From Elgaria multicarinata webbii (taxonomy: Eukaryota > Chordata > Lepidosauria > Squamata > Anguidae), in contig NC_086180.1 in assembly GCF_023053635.1 (NCBI RefSeq), forward strand, positions 35,392,947 to 35,456,946: 64,000 nt of DNA, written 5' to 3'. The notes under the pieces were generated by a model. It did not search any database. It was given only the letters and a program-made list of their open reading frames with translations, and was not told the DNA's origin. Made by a program: the position numbers and the translations under genes. This document shows, piece after piece, positions 47,107-58,212 of this stretch. Each line of letters begins with the position of its first letter. The stretch's first letter is position 1.

Positions 47107-47778
47107 TTATTTCCCTATAACAGCTTTACTAACTTGCGGTGTGTTTGTGTATGCAATGATGATTTAGGTAGACAAAATGAAGTAGATATGTTTATTTGCA
47201 GTACACCTCCACCTCAAAGTAAAAACAGCCAGTTATACAGGTTGGCATGTCACTTAAAATATAGAAACCAGTTGAAAACTATACCTATCATGTGCTTGTA
47301 CATTATGCAGTTTAGACTTTTATTCTACAAAATACAAATATTTAAAAACACATTTACATTACAGCTTTCATTATATAAAGACCAAAATGAGAGAATTCAG
47401 TTGCATATTAAAAGAAAAGTATTTCAGGATTCTTAGCAATACAGCCACAGTACACTTTCAAGATTATGCTTCAAGTTAGGTAACTGGCCTGGTAATTTGA
47501 AAGCTAAGCTATATTCTGTCATCAAGTTTCTTATCTAATCCAGGTTGAGATGGTAAGGGGCTGGAGGACTTTGGCATATGCTTGGAAGACAGCTTATGTT
47601 TCTACAACATTTAAGGATTAACATCCTGATCGTAAAGTGTGGGATATGTACAAAGTGCATTTTTGCTGCTATTTTCATTCAAACTGGAACAGAATTGTAG
47701 AAAGATCTATTCAGAACTTAAATACTATTGGCTAAAGCAGTTTAAAGGGGACATTTCTGTACAATATTATTTGCCCTG
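47107..47778 (-). other. MAD2L1: MAD2L1 3' UTR and candidate polyadenylation signals
   Basis: Downstream of the MAD2L1 stop on the minus strand, AATAAA (seen as TTTATT on the plus strand) occurs at 47191-47196 and 47107-47112. The stretch is AT-rich, as 3' UTRs often are. The true end is unknown. Confidence 0.4.
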
Positions 47779-50700
47779 TTAAGCCAAGCTGTCCTTTTTG
47801 TAGGCCACCATACTGTTGACTTTGTGTATTGTAGTTGTGAAGGAACGAAGACGGACTTCTTCAGAGTTAGCAATAAATTGTGGGCCTGACTCTTCCCATT
47901 TCTCTGGAACTTCCAAGTCTTTGTCTGTGAAAATGAGCAAGTCAAATGCACCTGCAAGAAAAACACACACAATTATGTTATTGCATGACTTTAAAATTAA
48001 CCCTCTTTATTTCTACAGTGGGAAACATCACTCATTGCTGATAAGTCATGGGTGAGAGTGTGTTGTTGGGCAAGGCATGGGAAAGTAAAGAATACTACAC
48101 CCTTTCCCACCTGTCTTGTGCTTTAAATCATGCTCCAACCACTTCCTTTATAGAAGTTTGGCAGTAATCCATAGTTGGCCACTGTCTTGTCTACTTTTAC
48201 ACCTGTACAGTCTGGATTTTATAATAGCAGAATGGTATGGTGCCCTTTGAAAACCTGGCTTTCTTGTTCACCTGTGACTCCACGTAAACAATGACTACGT
48301 TAAATAGCACTTGTTCTGATACTGATAAATTGTTCATTTCCCTTCAAGGTCTTTGTTGAGGTACTTCTTTATAGAAATTGTGATTTTGTATTCTTGTACA
48401 TGCAATTATTTACAACAGTCTGTTGCTTCTTCACTTATTCTGCAAACAAGTCCACAAAACTAATTGTTGTGTTCTATCAATAATGGTACTTACATGTAGT
48501 TTCTAGTAAAGGAAGAAACGTCACCGTGGCTGTTATTTGTCTGATGACAGATTTAATTTCATCCTGTATAGCTTTCTGAGATTTCTGTCTTGGTGTACTA
48601 AATAGCAATAAAAAGTACACAAGAAGTTTGTCAACATAAATTGAATATATATATATTAATTATAGACTGGAAAGTTTGCATATTTATTTAGAATATTTTT
48701 GGATTCCCCCTCCACTCAATGAGTGTTCGAAGCAATATACAATAAGAATATTCTAATACGTAAAAACACAAAAAGTTAAAACTTTTTAAAAACCTGCACC
48801 AGAAGGGTGTGTGCGTATATGCATATGAGTACACATACACCTGTTGATCCCACAGAGACAAACATTTTTAATTTGCTGTTCAGTTCCCGGGGGAAGAGAG
48901 GATATAAACCACTTCAATGATTCTTAAAGTATAGATTTCCTTGTGGTTGCATGTTTTTCAGGTCAATCTGAGCCCTCTTGGTCCCTCATTGGGCAACCAG
49001 TGTCAAATGTATAGCCCCAAACAATTATGTATTTTCAGTATATACACACACACACAGTGTTAAGGGACAGTCCTATTGTGATGATCCTAAGCCTCTGAAT
49101 TCTGAGGTTTATGGTCATCCAATACAGAGTGGGAGAAGTGGCAGAAACAATATTTGCATCCCTGCTCTGCATTTTTTGCTAGACGGGTGTTTTTGACCAT
49201 CTAGCTGGGGTTGGTCAGAGGGAAAGAGGATAACTTTTATCTTGCCTAGCTATTCTCCACACCCCTCCCTACAAAAAGCCCACTTTCCTCATACTCTGAT
49301 AATTATTTATTTAAGGATTTTTATGCCGCCATTCAGCCAAAAAAGGCTCTCACGGCAGCTTACAAAAGTATTTCTTGACAGTCCCTGCCCACAGGCTTAC
49401 AATCTAAAAGACATGACACAAAAGGAAAGGGGATTGGGAGGGAGGAGGAGGAGGGGGGGAAAGGAAAGCAAATTCAGGCACTACAATCTTAGTTGCAAAG
49501 TTCAGCATTTACAGTTGACAGCAGGAGGGAGGGGGCTCTCAGCTGGAGCTGGACCCAGGCACGGTGGGGAGGTGCCTGGCTGCTGCTTCCTCCCTCACTG
49601 GTGGCCTCTGCAGAGACAGTTAGTAGCAGGAGGGAGGGGGCGCTCAGCTGGAGCTGGAGCCAGGCACGGTGGAGAGGTGCCTGGCTGCTGCTTCCTCCCT
49701 CACTATGCAGGTGTTCATGGGTCCACAGTCTACCTGTCTAGCAGAAACACAGGACAGGTGGAGTGCGAAGGCCTCACACACTGCACTGGCTCCTCGTAAG
49801 CCTCCAACTTTGGAGGCTTCCGAGTACCCAGGGTGGATCTTGTAGAATTGAGCCCTTATACTCCAAACTTGACAGGAAAGCATAGTTGGTCACCACGTAT
49901 CAATGGGTTGAAGACCTTACTGTTTTTGCTACATTTGTATACCTTCTACAACTGTCAAAATGGTATGAATACTTATTTAGATATATGGACTGCTTATCTA
50001 TATAAATAAAAATGAAAAAGACCGTTCGTTACTGTCGTTATATCTCCGAAAGTTCTTCACCGATTGCTTTGAAATTTTGACACAGCGTTGCGTTCGAATA
50101 CGCGAGTGTTGTTATGTAACTATGTTCTCTATGGGGTCAAAGGTTTGTCTTAAAATCGAAGAAATAGGCCTCCTCAAAACCAGTCCTGCTGATCATTGTG
50201 ACATCACCAACCAGTAGGCCAATCCACTGCCTCTGCCTCCTCTCCTATTTGCATATTCTCTCGCAATTGGCTGAGTGAATATAGATGTCACACCTGTGTC
50301 AGTTACACGTTCAGAAGAAAGGTAACTGCCAGGAGTTTACAGTAACCTCCTCACCGTAAAAACATGCTTTTATATCTCCGAAAGTTCTTCACCGATTGCT
50401 TTGAAATTTTGACACAGCGTTGCGTTCGAATACGCGAGCGTTGTTATGTAACTATGTTCTCTATGGGGTCAAAGGTTTGTCTTAAAATCGAAGAAATAGG
50501 CCTCCTCAAAACCAGTCCTGCTGATCATTGTGACATCACCAACCAGTAGGCCAATCCACTGCCTCTGCCTCCTCTCCTATTTGCATGTTCTCTCCTATTT
50601 GCTCTTATAAGTCATTGTGATATCGTCAACCAGTAGGCCAATCCACTGCCTCTGCCTCCTCTCCTATTTGCATATTCTCTCACAATTGGCTGAGTGAATA

Positions 50701-53700
50701 TAGATGTCACACCTGTGACAGTTACACGTTCTGAAGAAAGGTAACTGCCAGGAGTTTCCACTAACCTCCTCACCGTAAAAACATCCTTTTTTAAAAACCA
50801 AACAATCTGCTTTACTTCATCCAAATAATGCCTCACAGAAGATCACACTTAGGTTGTCGTACTCGCAGAGCGGAAGCACTGCGACGAGAAATTGCAAATC
50901 AGACTGAGGAAGAACGGGCATCAGCAAATGAGAAAAAAAGAAAAAGAATGCCTCAAATACGTGCCAAGGAACCAGCCAAGCAACGTTCAGCCAGACTTGA
51001 GGATGCACGGTTGCGAGCACAGCAATCGCATTCTACAGCTTCAGATCTGCTTTGTTCTCAACAGAATGAACACGACAGGCTGAGAGTGGCTGAAAGACGT
51101 CAACGAGAAACAGCACATCAAACACGACTCCGTGGTAAACAATCACACGATTACAATCGCCTTGCATTCCGGTACAACCCAGCTGATGATTATAGTTTGA
51201 GGTGGCATGTTCTCATCAGCACTATGACTGAAGTGTGTCCTTATTGCAAGGCTCTTAAATTTAATGGAGAAACAAAAGGAATGTGTTGCGCTGCTGGAAA
51301 AATTAAACTGCTTCAACTTGGAGAACCACCAGAGCCATTACAAACTTTGCTTGCCGGATATACCGCAGAATCAAAGCATTTCCTATCTAACATCAGGAAA
51401 TACAACTCATGCTTCCAAATGACGTCGTTCGGCGCAAAAATCATCACAGCTCCATTTATGCCAACTTTCAAAGTCAAAGGACAAATTTATCATAAAGCCG
51501 GCTCCTTCCTTCCGTTTCAAGATAGTCAACATAAATTCCTACAAATGTATTTCATTGGTGATGGCAATGATGAATTGAATGCACGCTGCGGAATTTATAC
51601 CGGCATAAAAAGGTCCATCGTTTCAAAACTGCAACAGCTACTTCACGAAAAAAACAATTTAGTACATTTGTTCAAAACAGCAATTGACATGATGCCATCT
51701 GCTATACACAAGATTGTTATTCATGCTGACAAAACGCCTGCTGGAGAACATGTGCGAAGATTCAATGCTCCAACTATAGACGAAGTGGCAATTGTTATAG
51801 TCGGAGATCAATCTTGACAGGACCTTTCAAAGGTGAAGATGTCCTCATTCCTCGCATTCCTATGATTCCAACAGATATGCCATTTCAATTTAAGAGATTG
51901 CAATTCCCAATTCGATTGGCGTTTGCAATCACCATCAACAAAGCTCAGGGCCAATCTTTAGAATTGTGCGGTTTAGATCTAGACACAGATTGCTTCTCAC
52001 ATGGACAATTATATGTTGCGTGTTCTAGAGTCGGCAAACCAGACAATCTCTATATCTACACAGACAATGGAACAACTAAAAATATTGTATATCCACAAGC
52101 ATTGTGAAATTAAACATATTAGAAACATCCGCTTTGTCTTTTCTTTCTTTTCAATTTAACCAGACTGAGCCACAGCAACGCGTGGCAGGGTACAGCTAGT
52201 ATTAACATATATTTCTTTTTTTTAATACTATTTTTATTGATTTTCAAGTAAGAACATACATATCTTTGAAATGTGAAATTCCCTTTCCTCTCTGTGTTCT
52301 CTTTTCTTTTCCCTATGCATCAAGAAAGACGTTAAGATGTTTCATGATATGAATTTTCTCTTTTTTGGTTTATTTGTTCTTATCCCATCATTGCAAATAA
52401 GATTTTTAAAAAAGATGTCTGTCACCTTTGCTTGGATGAGTTTCAGTTATCATCAACGGAGGTCATTGACAGAGCATTTGGAAAGGCCCAATGTGACCCT
52501 TCCTGATAATGATTGATATTAGTCAGATGGGATAGGCTATGCATGCTCCACTGAATGGAGCAACTGCAAAGAAATTGATATAGTGCAATTTTGCATTTGA
52601 AAAATCCACGTTCTCCATTATTTGAAACAAGGCTTGATTACACTTACCTTTCATCCTTTGCTGTTTTATCGCATTCAATGTCAAATTGCCACCTTTCAAG
52701 AATTTCACTGGTTTCCTTGCTAGAGATCACTACCACTAGCCTCTGAACTAAACATTCACAGAGCCATTCTGAGAAAAGCAAAAAAAGAATATATATTTAA
52801 AGACTAGAAACTTAAAATTCATTCATCCAAAGCACACTTCCCACAAATTGTTGTCCAGTTTACATAATGTATATGCTGCAATCAAATATAGTTACTCCTG
52901 TAACAACTCAGAATGGTAAATGAAGAGGAAATTCAAATAGCAAGAATATATATAAATGAGGTGGCTTAATTTTATAGGCCAGGAATGGTCAACTTCAATA
53001 TTCTAGGGGATGGGTGGGAGAATCTATTTTTCCAAACTAGAGTTAGGGAGCCCAAGGTGTATTTTGCCATACAAACTGACCTCTTCATGTTTAAGCTCTA
53101 AATCAGTTGCTCTTGCCTACCATTAAGGATCTCACAGTTCTGGCACATATGTTATTATTATTATTATTTATTTATATAGCACCATCAATGTACATGGTGC
53201 TGTACAGATAACACAGTAAAAAGCAAGACCCTGCCGCATAGGCTTACAATCTAATAAAGTTGTAGTAAACAATGAGGAGGGAAAGAAAATGCAAACAGGC
53301 ACAGGGAAGTGTAAATAGGCACCAGGTGGGGTGAAGCTAACAGTATAGAGTCAGAACAAACTCAATATTTAAAAGCTATAGGGAAAAGAAAAGTTTTTAG
53401 CTGAGTTTTAAAAGCTGTGATTGAGTTTGTAGTTCTCAAGTGTTCTGGAAGAGCATTCCAGGCGTAAGGGGCAGCAGAAGAAAAAGGACGAAGCCGAGTA
53501 AGGGAAGTGGAGGTCCTTGGGCAGGCGAGAAGCATGGCATCAGAGGAGCGGAGGGCACGAGCGGGGTAATAGTGTGAGATGAGAGAAGAGAGATAGGCAG
53601 GAGCTAGACCGTGAAAAGCTTTGAAGGTCAACAGGAGAAGTTTATATTGGATTCTGGAGTGAATTGGAAGCCAAAATATGTGCAAGTATCCACATATTTT

Positions 53701-56500
53701 GTCTTGGCTTATTTGCTAAACCCATTACTATAGCTGCCACCAATTCAGATGAAGTCTATCTCATCCAACATTCTGTTCTTATAGTGGCCAACCATCATCA
53801 TCATCATCATCATTATCCCAACTTTTGCCCAATACTGGGCCTCAAGGCAGCCTTACAAAATTTAAAACATACATTTTAAAACCTATGAAAAGAAATATAC
53901 AAAAGTTAAAATATATTAAATATATTACAATATTAAACATTTAAAATACATGACAATTTTAAAGTCCTTAGCATAGACAGAGGCCCAGATTATTTGCCAA
54001 AGGCCTGCCGGAACAAAAAAGTTTTTGCCTGCTTCTGAAAATACATCAAGGAGGGAGCCAGTCTAGCTTCTCTCAGAAGAGAGTTCCAGAGCACTGGAGC
54101 AGCCACTGAGAAGGCCCTCTCCCATGTTCCCACCAGGCGCGCCTGTGATGATGGTGGGACTGAAAAGGGCTTCCCTAGAAGATCTCAAAGCACGGGCAGG
54201 CTCATAAGGGAGAATACGGTCTTTCAGCTAGCCTGTGGGAAACCCTCAAATAGGAGCACTATGCACCAGAAACTGGTATTTGTAGGCACACTGCTTCTAA
54301 CACTTGTGATAGCATATAGCCACCTGGTCTGATGGCCACTGACTACACATTGGCAAATTTGTTAGGTCTCCAGGGGCAATACAATTATTTCTGGCTGGGG
54401 TTGTATCAAGTTCATCAATCATAGTTGGCCATTCCCATTTCATAAGAAAAAGATCTATCATTCAATAAATGAAATGTGGTAGTTGAACCAAGTCCCTCTC
54501 ACAATTGATTATTATAGTTTGATCCCAGTTAAGAAGAATTAGTGCCTGCATTTGCTTGTTTTCCTGGTCCCTCTATTCTTTTTGTTTTCCCTCAGTTAGG
54601 TTGTAAACTTGACATTTTCTTAATTTTTGTACAGCAGCTAGAAAACAATAGGTGCTTCCATAATAATACCTTTCAGCTGTCCCACCACATTGTTCAAATA
54701 GTTTTTAAGTTCAGTGTCTGCAGTTACAAGCATAGTAAGTCCATATTTCTGAACATGTGTAAAAGTTTCAGCAGGATAAATCCCACGTTGGTATAAGATA
54801 CTGTTGATGCCATATGCTGAAAGAGAAAAATATTCACATGTTACAAAATAAGGACCAACAGCCCTTCACACCTGCCTTTTCTATTCCACCATTTCTTTTT
54901 GGTTGCATTCACAAGGTTCATGTTTTCATTAGTGGCAATGTAAATTTGTGGCAAATTACTCTGCAGGATAGAGAGATAGTGGCTCAAGAAGCAGAGTCCA
55001 AGCTAGCTACCAGAACTATCCCATAGTAGAGCTGGAAAAAGCAGTCTATTTTTATTTTCTTGTGGCCACTAACCAGTTAAAAGACATGGTGTGTAACACT
55101 GCATTATGATTCTTATTTTTAAAGGGTCATGATATCTACTGCTATAGTTTTAAAGCAAATGCAGACCAGGGTTCCAATGTTTTTCATAACTGCACAGATT
55201 TTTTTGTAAGTGTTAGTACAGCTTCTACACTAGTGATACACTGCTGGGTAAGTTTAAAGCTACTATCAACACCTTATTTCCTATTTAACTATTCTTTCCA
55301 AACATCAAAACTTGACATTGTCTCTAACATTTTGATATGTTGGTCCAGTTAGCTATTGGTTGTTTCTCAAAACCACCACCACCCAAAACTATGTTATTTA
55401 GGGTATGGAGCAGGTTATTGTACTCTTCAAACTCAGTATTTACTCCCATCATAATTTCACCCAGATCTAGTAGTAAAAATCCACAGCCTATGAAATCCAT
55501 ACAGAGCAATTAATTATCAGGATGGCTTACCCGAAATAGGTAACGTTTTTCTCTCACATCAGCTCAATTAGGTGAGGCAATATATCACTTTTAAATCAGT
55601 GTCTATAAAGCTTTTAAATTATAGGTACATCACATATATCAGCACCAATAATATGCAATTAGCCTTCCGAAGGAGAAAAAGTAGTTTTCCACCACTTCTC
55701 CCTCTCCTCCCCTCCCCCCAACAGTGTCCAGACAAATGTCCCTGGAAAAACTCAAAACGGCTGCTAGCACTGAATAATCAAAGATATACTGCCTCTCAGC
55801 ATGGAGATCCATTATTACCCCTAGTATCTACATATGCTGAAAGGAAAGAAATGCACGTTATAACACAAGGCCTGGTGCTAAAATGGGAGCGTCCATTTTG
55901 TGAGGAATTACTCGATCCACGCAGATCCAGGACAGAACTAATAAGTTACAGTGTAATCTTATACATGCCTACTCAGAAGAAAGCCCCACTGTTTTCAACA
56001 AGTCTTACTGCTGGGTAAGTCGGTACAGAATTGCATCTTTAAAACACTTTATGGTACAAAGCTACTCTCCGTATGCCAAGGGCCCATTTCTTTTGTATTA
56101 CAGCGCAAGCTCCCCACCGCGGGGTCCTGCCATCCCGCTCCTACTCGGTAAATGGACACTGTAATCCGCGCTGTTCTTACACGGATGGGGTAATAAGCCA
56201 GGGCAACGGCCCCCTCAGCTCAGGCGCCCTTCCCCCCTCGGCTCTCAGGGGGAACCGCCTTGGCCATGGCTACTCGAAAGCAAGTTTCACTGAGTTCAAT
56301 GGGATTTATTCCCAATGGGATTTATTTACTCCCCCACTGAGCGCAGGGAGACTTACTTCCGAGGAGACGCGCTAACCCTTCCGACAGTGGCGATTCCCAT
56401 CCTCCCTTCACCCTCCCGGCTACTCACAAAAAAACTCGGCCACGATCTCGGCGCTGCCCCGCAGAGTGATGCCCTGCTCCCGGCTCTGCTGCTTCGCCAT
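47779..56500 (-). CDS. MAD2L1: MAD2L1 (MAD2), spindle checkpoint HORMA protein, five coding exons
   Basis: Minus-strand exons: 56500-56428, 54816-54670, 52768-52648, 48597-48494, 47951-47779. All junctions are GT-AG and the joined frame is 618 nt, 205 codons, equal to human MAD2L1. Key stretches: REQGITLRGSAEIVAEFF, YGINSILYQRGIYPAETFT, VQKYGLTMLV, ILERWQFDIECDKTAKD, QKAIQDEIKSVIRQITATVT with the Arg-Gln pair of the dimer interface, FDLLIFTDKDLEVPEKWEES and VRLRSFTTTIHKVNSMVAYK (the safety-belt region, with the serine matching human Ser195). MAD2 switches between open and closed HORMA forms, binds MAD1 at unattached kinetochores and CDC20 in the mitotic checkpoint complex, and so inhibits APC/C. 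The last residues read KKDSLA where human has IPVND. The start ATG lies in GC-rich DNA beside an E2F-like site. Introns 2 and 3 are loaded with transposons (53147-54385, 48680-52199), but exons and splice sites are clean. Confidence 0.96.
48680..48800 (-). repeat. LINE tail remnant in MAD2L1 intron 3
   Basis: The antisense order TTTATTTAGAATATTTTTGG, CCACTCAATGAGTGTTCGAA, then A-rich sequence suggests a worn L2-like 3' end. Weak call. Confidence 0.35.
49296..49800 (-). mobile_element. L2-tailed retroelement with ~105-bp repeat body (MAD2L1 intron 3)
   Basis: Antisense, it starts with a TTTATTTAAGGATTTTTATG tail, GCCGCCATTCAGCC and CACGGCAGCTTACAAAAG, words shared with 60700-61160. The body contains two tandem units of about 105 bp (from 49521 and 49626), each with GCAGGAGGGAGGGGG, CAGGCACGGTGG and GCTGCTTCCTCCCTCACT. 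Open frames across it repeat the same peptide because of the tandem units and are not coding evidence. Confidence 0.6.
50041..50790 (+). repeat. Partial tandem duplication inside the Helitron 5' region
   Basis: The block starting TATCTCCGAAAGTTCTTCAC at 50041 recurs at 50373, a 332-bp offset. Its second half (CAACCAGTAGGCCAATCCAC, CTCCTCACCGTAAAAACAT) recurs a third time at about 50610-50790. Copies differ by only a few bases, so the duplication is recent relative to the element or is inherited by its subfamily. Confidence 0.85.
50828..52107 (+). pseudogene. Helitron Rep/Hel protein, 5' part joined to helicase 3' end
   Basis: The first frame, 50828-51817 (329 codons), opens MPHRRSHLGCRTRRAEALRR and contains QSHDYNRLAFRYNPADDYSL, a Cys-rich VCPYCKALKFNGE with MCCAAGKIKL, and KAGSFLPFQDSQHKFLQMYF, matching the N-terminal part of vertebrate and arthropod Helitron proteins. 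The second, 51814-52107, has PFQFKRLQFPIRLAFAITIN, KAQGQSLELCGLDL and HGQLYVACSRVGKPDNLYIY, the last PIF1-type helicase motifs. The HUH replicase core and most of the helicase are missing; the join lies near 51810. Full proteins are over 1,300 residues, so this copy cannot mobilise itself. Confidence 0.85.
53147..53685 (-). mobile_element. L2-clade LINE, subfamily C, 3' end (MAD2L1 intron 2)
   Basis: The minus-strand frame 53685-53362 reads [44 protein letters not shown] and [20 protein letters not shown], the conserved C-terminus of L2-type ORF2 proteins. The 3' part has the tail words GGTGCTATATAAAT and (AAT)n in antisense. The catalytic part is lost by 5' truncation. Collinear copy: 41030-41463. 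Confidence 0.85.
53730..54385 (-). repeat. CR1/L3-type tail split by an L2 insertion
   Basis: Right of the interruption, GGGAAACCCTCAAATAGGAG, CACCAGAAACTGGTATTTG and GATAGCATATAGCCACC, and left of it, CATCCAACATTCTGTTCTTA and AGTGGCCAACC, are consecutive parts of one antisense CR1/L3-type tail. The L2 copy at about 53796-54240 lies between them. Confidence 0.6.
53796..54240 (-). mobile_element. L2-clade LINE, subfamily B, 3' end
   Basis: Antisense (ATC)n, then CAACTTTTGCCCAATACTGG and GCCTCAAGGCAGCCTTACAA, the inverse of the tail ending the copy at 58745-60000. Further in, GGAGCAGCCACTGAGAAGGC and CTAGAAGATCTCAAAGCACG correspond to the C-terminal ORF2 region. Frame mostly lost. Confidence 0.75.
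54817..56427 (-). other. MAD2L1: MAD2L1 intron 1
   Basis: Largely unclassified; includes the palindromic repeat at 55945-56037 and a duplicated phrase TTCCCAATGGGATTTATT near 56310-56330. No exon seen. Confidence 0.4.
55945..56037. repeat. Short palindromic CAATCCTAT-type repeat
   Basis: TACAGTGTAATCTTATACAT at the left pairs loosely with GTCGGTACAGAATTGCATC at the right; in the centre TACTCAGAAGAAAGCCC opposes AGTCTTACTGCTGGGTA. It is a common small reptile repeat, here moderately preserved. Confidence 0.5.
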
Positions 56501-56770
56501 CGGGGACGCAGAAAGCGAGCGCCGCGGGGCTCGGCTTTAAGAAGGCGGCGGAACCCCCGGGCCTTTCTTGCACAAGATTATAAAATAGAAATGATGGGAG
56601 GCCTTTCCCGCCACCTGGTTTAAAATCTAGCTCCGCCCCCCCCACTCGCGTCACGTGGGAGGGTCAAGCTACGACGTGAGGCCGGGTTTGTTCCCGTTGC
56701 GCAAGCGGCTTAGAAGTCGCTGCGCGTTCTCTACCCTATATCAATGCGCACGCGCAAAGGCTGTAAGCTT
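56501..56770 (-). promoter_or_regulatory. MAD2L1: MAD2L1 promoter / CpG-rich start region
   Basis: CpG-dense DNA upstream of the ATG. Visible sites: an E2F-like TTTCCCGCC (56604-56612), an E-box CACGTG (56652-56657) and an NRF-1-like TGCGCACGCGCA (56745-56756). No TATA box is evident. MAD2 is known as an E2F target in mammals, so the first site is the likely cell-cycle control element; that role here is inference. Confidence 0.6.
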
Positions 56771-56899
56771 TTGTTGTCGTACGCCACGGTTGCGGATGGG
56801 CGGTCGATTGGGGTGTTCGGTGGTTTTTCGTTAGTAACGACGGGTTAGGGAGACTTGTACGCCAGGTGTGAGGCGGCAGCGTTTTCCCTTTCCCTCATT

Positions 56900-57890
56900 A
56901 AGAATAACAGCGAGTCTTGTGTACTTTAAACACGAGCGCATTTATTACGTCATACGTTTTTGTTGACTATAGTCCACTAGTTGAACGGCTCGAGTGTTTT
57001 ATTTCTAGAGGGAAAGGGGCTTGTGTGTTCGAACATTATTTACCAAATACTGAATTTAAGATAAATCTAAATACATTCCCTAGGAGGTGTCTACAAAGTC
57101 TGCAGAGTTAGCAGTTTATTCTAATTAATGTGGCTTATGCACGCATTAAGAAGCAGATGAAGATTTTCTCCCCTCCCCTGTAGCTTGACACCAAAGGATT
57201 TTCATATTTTTAAAAGATCCTTTATCGTTAATTAGCCTTCGTTTTAGGTGTGGCCACAGTTTCAAACCTATATCATAAACATGATGGCTAATTTTTTTAA
57301 ATGAGCATTAATTGCAGGATTTTATCACAAATGTGGGCTGCCAAAGTACTTACGGGCATTATGACAACTTGGAAAAAAAGATTATCAGGCTTTCTAACTA
57401 TTTTACAATAAAGCTAGGTATTTAGCAACACTTAAAATTACAAATTTTATGTCATTGAGCACTATCCGTCTATAGTTGCAGTATTTAGGAAACAGCTTCC
57501 ACCGAATTACATATAGCTGATTAATACATTTCAAACAAAGGTTACACCAGCAATTGTTTCTGCCTGGGTTGAGGGTGCTTTTTTTTTTTTTAGAGATGTG
57601 CCAAAATGTTGTATTTGTGGAACTGTTTCAGTTCCAAATGTATAACTAGTACATATAACAATTCCAAAATAACATTGTTCCAGGGAGAACTTGTAATTAG
57701 CAGGAGATGGAACCCTTAGTTCTGATATAGTCAAAAATGTTATGAGACTATAGCATTCCTTGGAAGGCTTTTTTATACTATCTATATCTGCTTCAAAGAT
57801 CACAACAAATTAAATCATTACTATATAAGTTTATATAAAATAAAAGCTAGGACTAGATATGATATATATTAAAATTAGAATAAAAAATAA
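56900..57890. other. Intergenic, no gene seen
   Basis: The CpG-rich zone fades after about 56900. A donor-like GTGTGAG occurs at 56864 and could belong to a divergent transcript, but nothing else supports one. Otherwise AT-rich and unclassified. Confidence 0.35.
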
Positions 57891-57894
57891 AGCA

Positions 57895-58170
57895 GCAGTT
57901 TCTGCAGCCGAAACTCTCCCCACGGCCCGAGTTCGATCCCAGCGGAAGCTGGTTTCAGGCAGCCGGCTCGGGTCGACTCAGCCTTCCATCCTTCCGAGGT
58001 CGGTAAACTGAGTACCCAGCTAGCTGGGGGAAAGGTAATCATGGCCGGGAAAGGCAACGGCAAACCACCCCGCTATAAGGCGTGCCAAGAAAACGTCAGC
58101 GAAAGCTGGCATCCCTCCAAGAGTCAGTAATGACTCAGTGCTTGCATGAGAGGTTCCTTTCCTTTCCAAT
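57895..58170 (+). mobile_element. Sauria-type SINE with Bov-B-like 3' end
   Basis: The head has a B box within CGAGTTCGATCCCAGC. The conserved centre reads CAGGCAGCCGGCTCGGGTCG, ACTCAGCCTTCCATCC, CCGAGGTCGGTAAACTGAGT and GGCAACGGCAAACCACCCCG. The 3' part AAAACGTCAGCGAAAGCTGG, AGTCAGTAATGACTC resembles the Bov-B LINE end used by this SINE family. It is full-length or nearly so, and places the host among squamates. Confidence 0.88.
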
Positions 58171-58212
58171 ATTATTTACAATACGGAACAAAAGCTACAC
58201 GATAATGATAAG

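Larger units (their letters stand above)
49997..52199 (+). mobile_element. Helitron, internally deleted, both ends intact (MAD2L1 intron 3)
   Basis: The element begins with TC (TCTATATAAATAAAAATG at 49997) and ends with CTAG at 52196-52199, sitting between A (49996) and T (52200) as Helitrons do, with no target duplication. About 10 bases before CTAG lies a perfect 5-bp-stem hairpin: GCCAC (52169-52173), loop AGCAACGC, GTGGC (52182-52186), the expected 3' terminator. Inside, coding remnants of the Rep/helicase protein occupy 50828-52107 and repeats fill 50041-50790. It opposes the transcription of MAD2L1. Confidence 0.92.

Noticed and set aside
49242-49799. 185-codon frame with repeated peptide
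   Set aside because: It crosses an antisense LINE tail and tandem repeat units; the repeated peptide follows from the DNA repeats.
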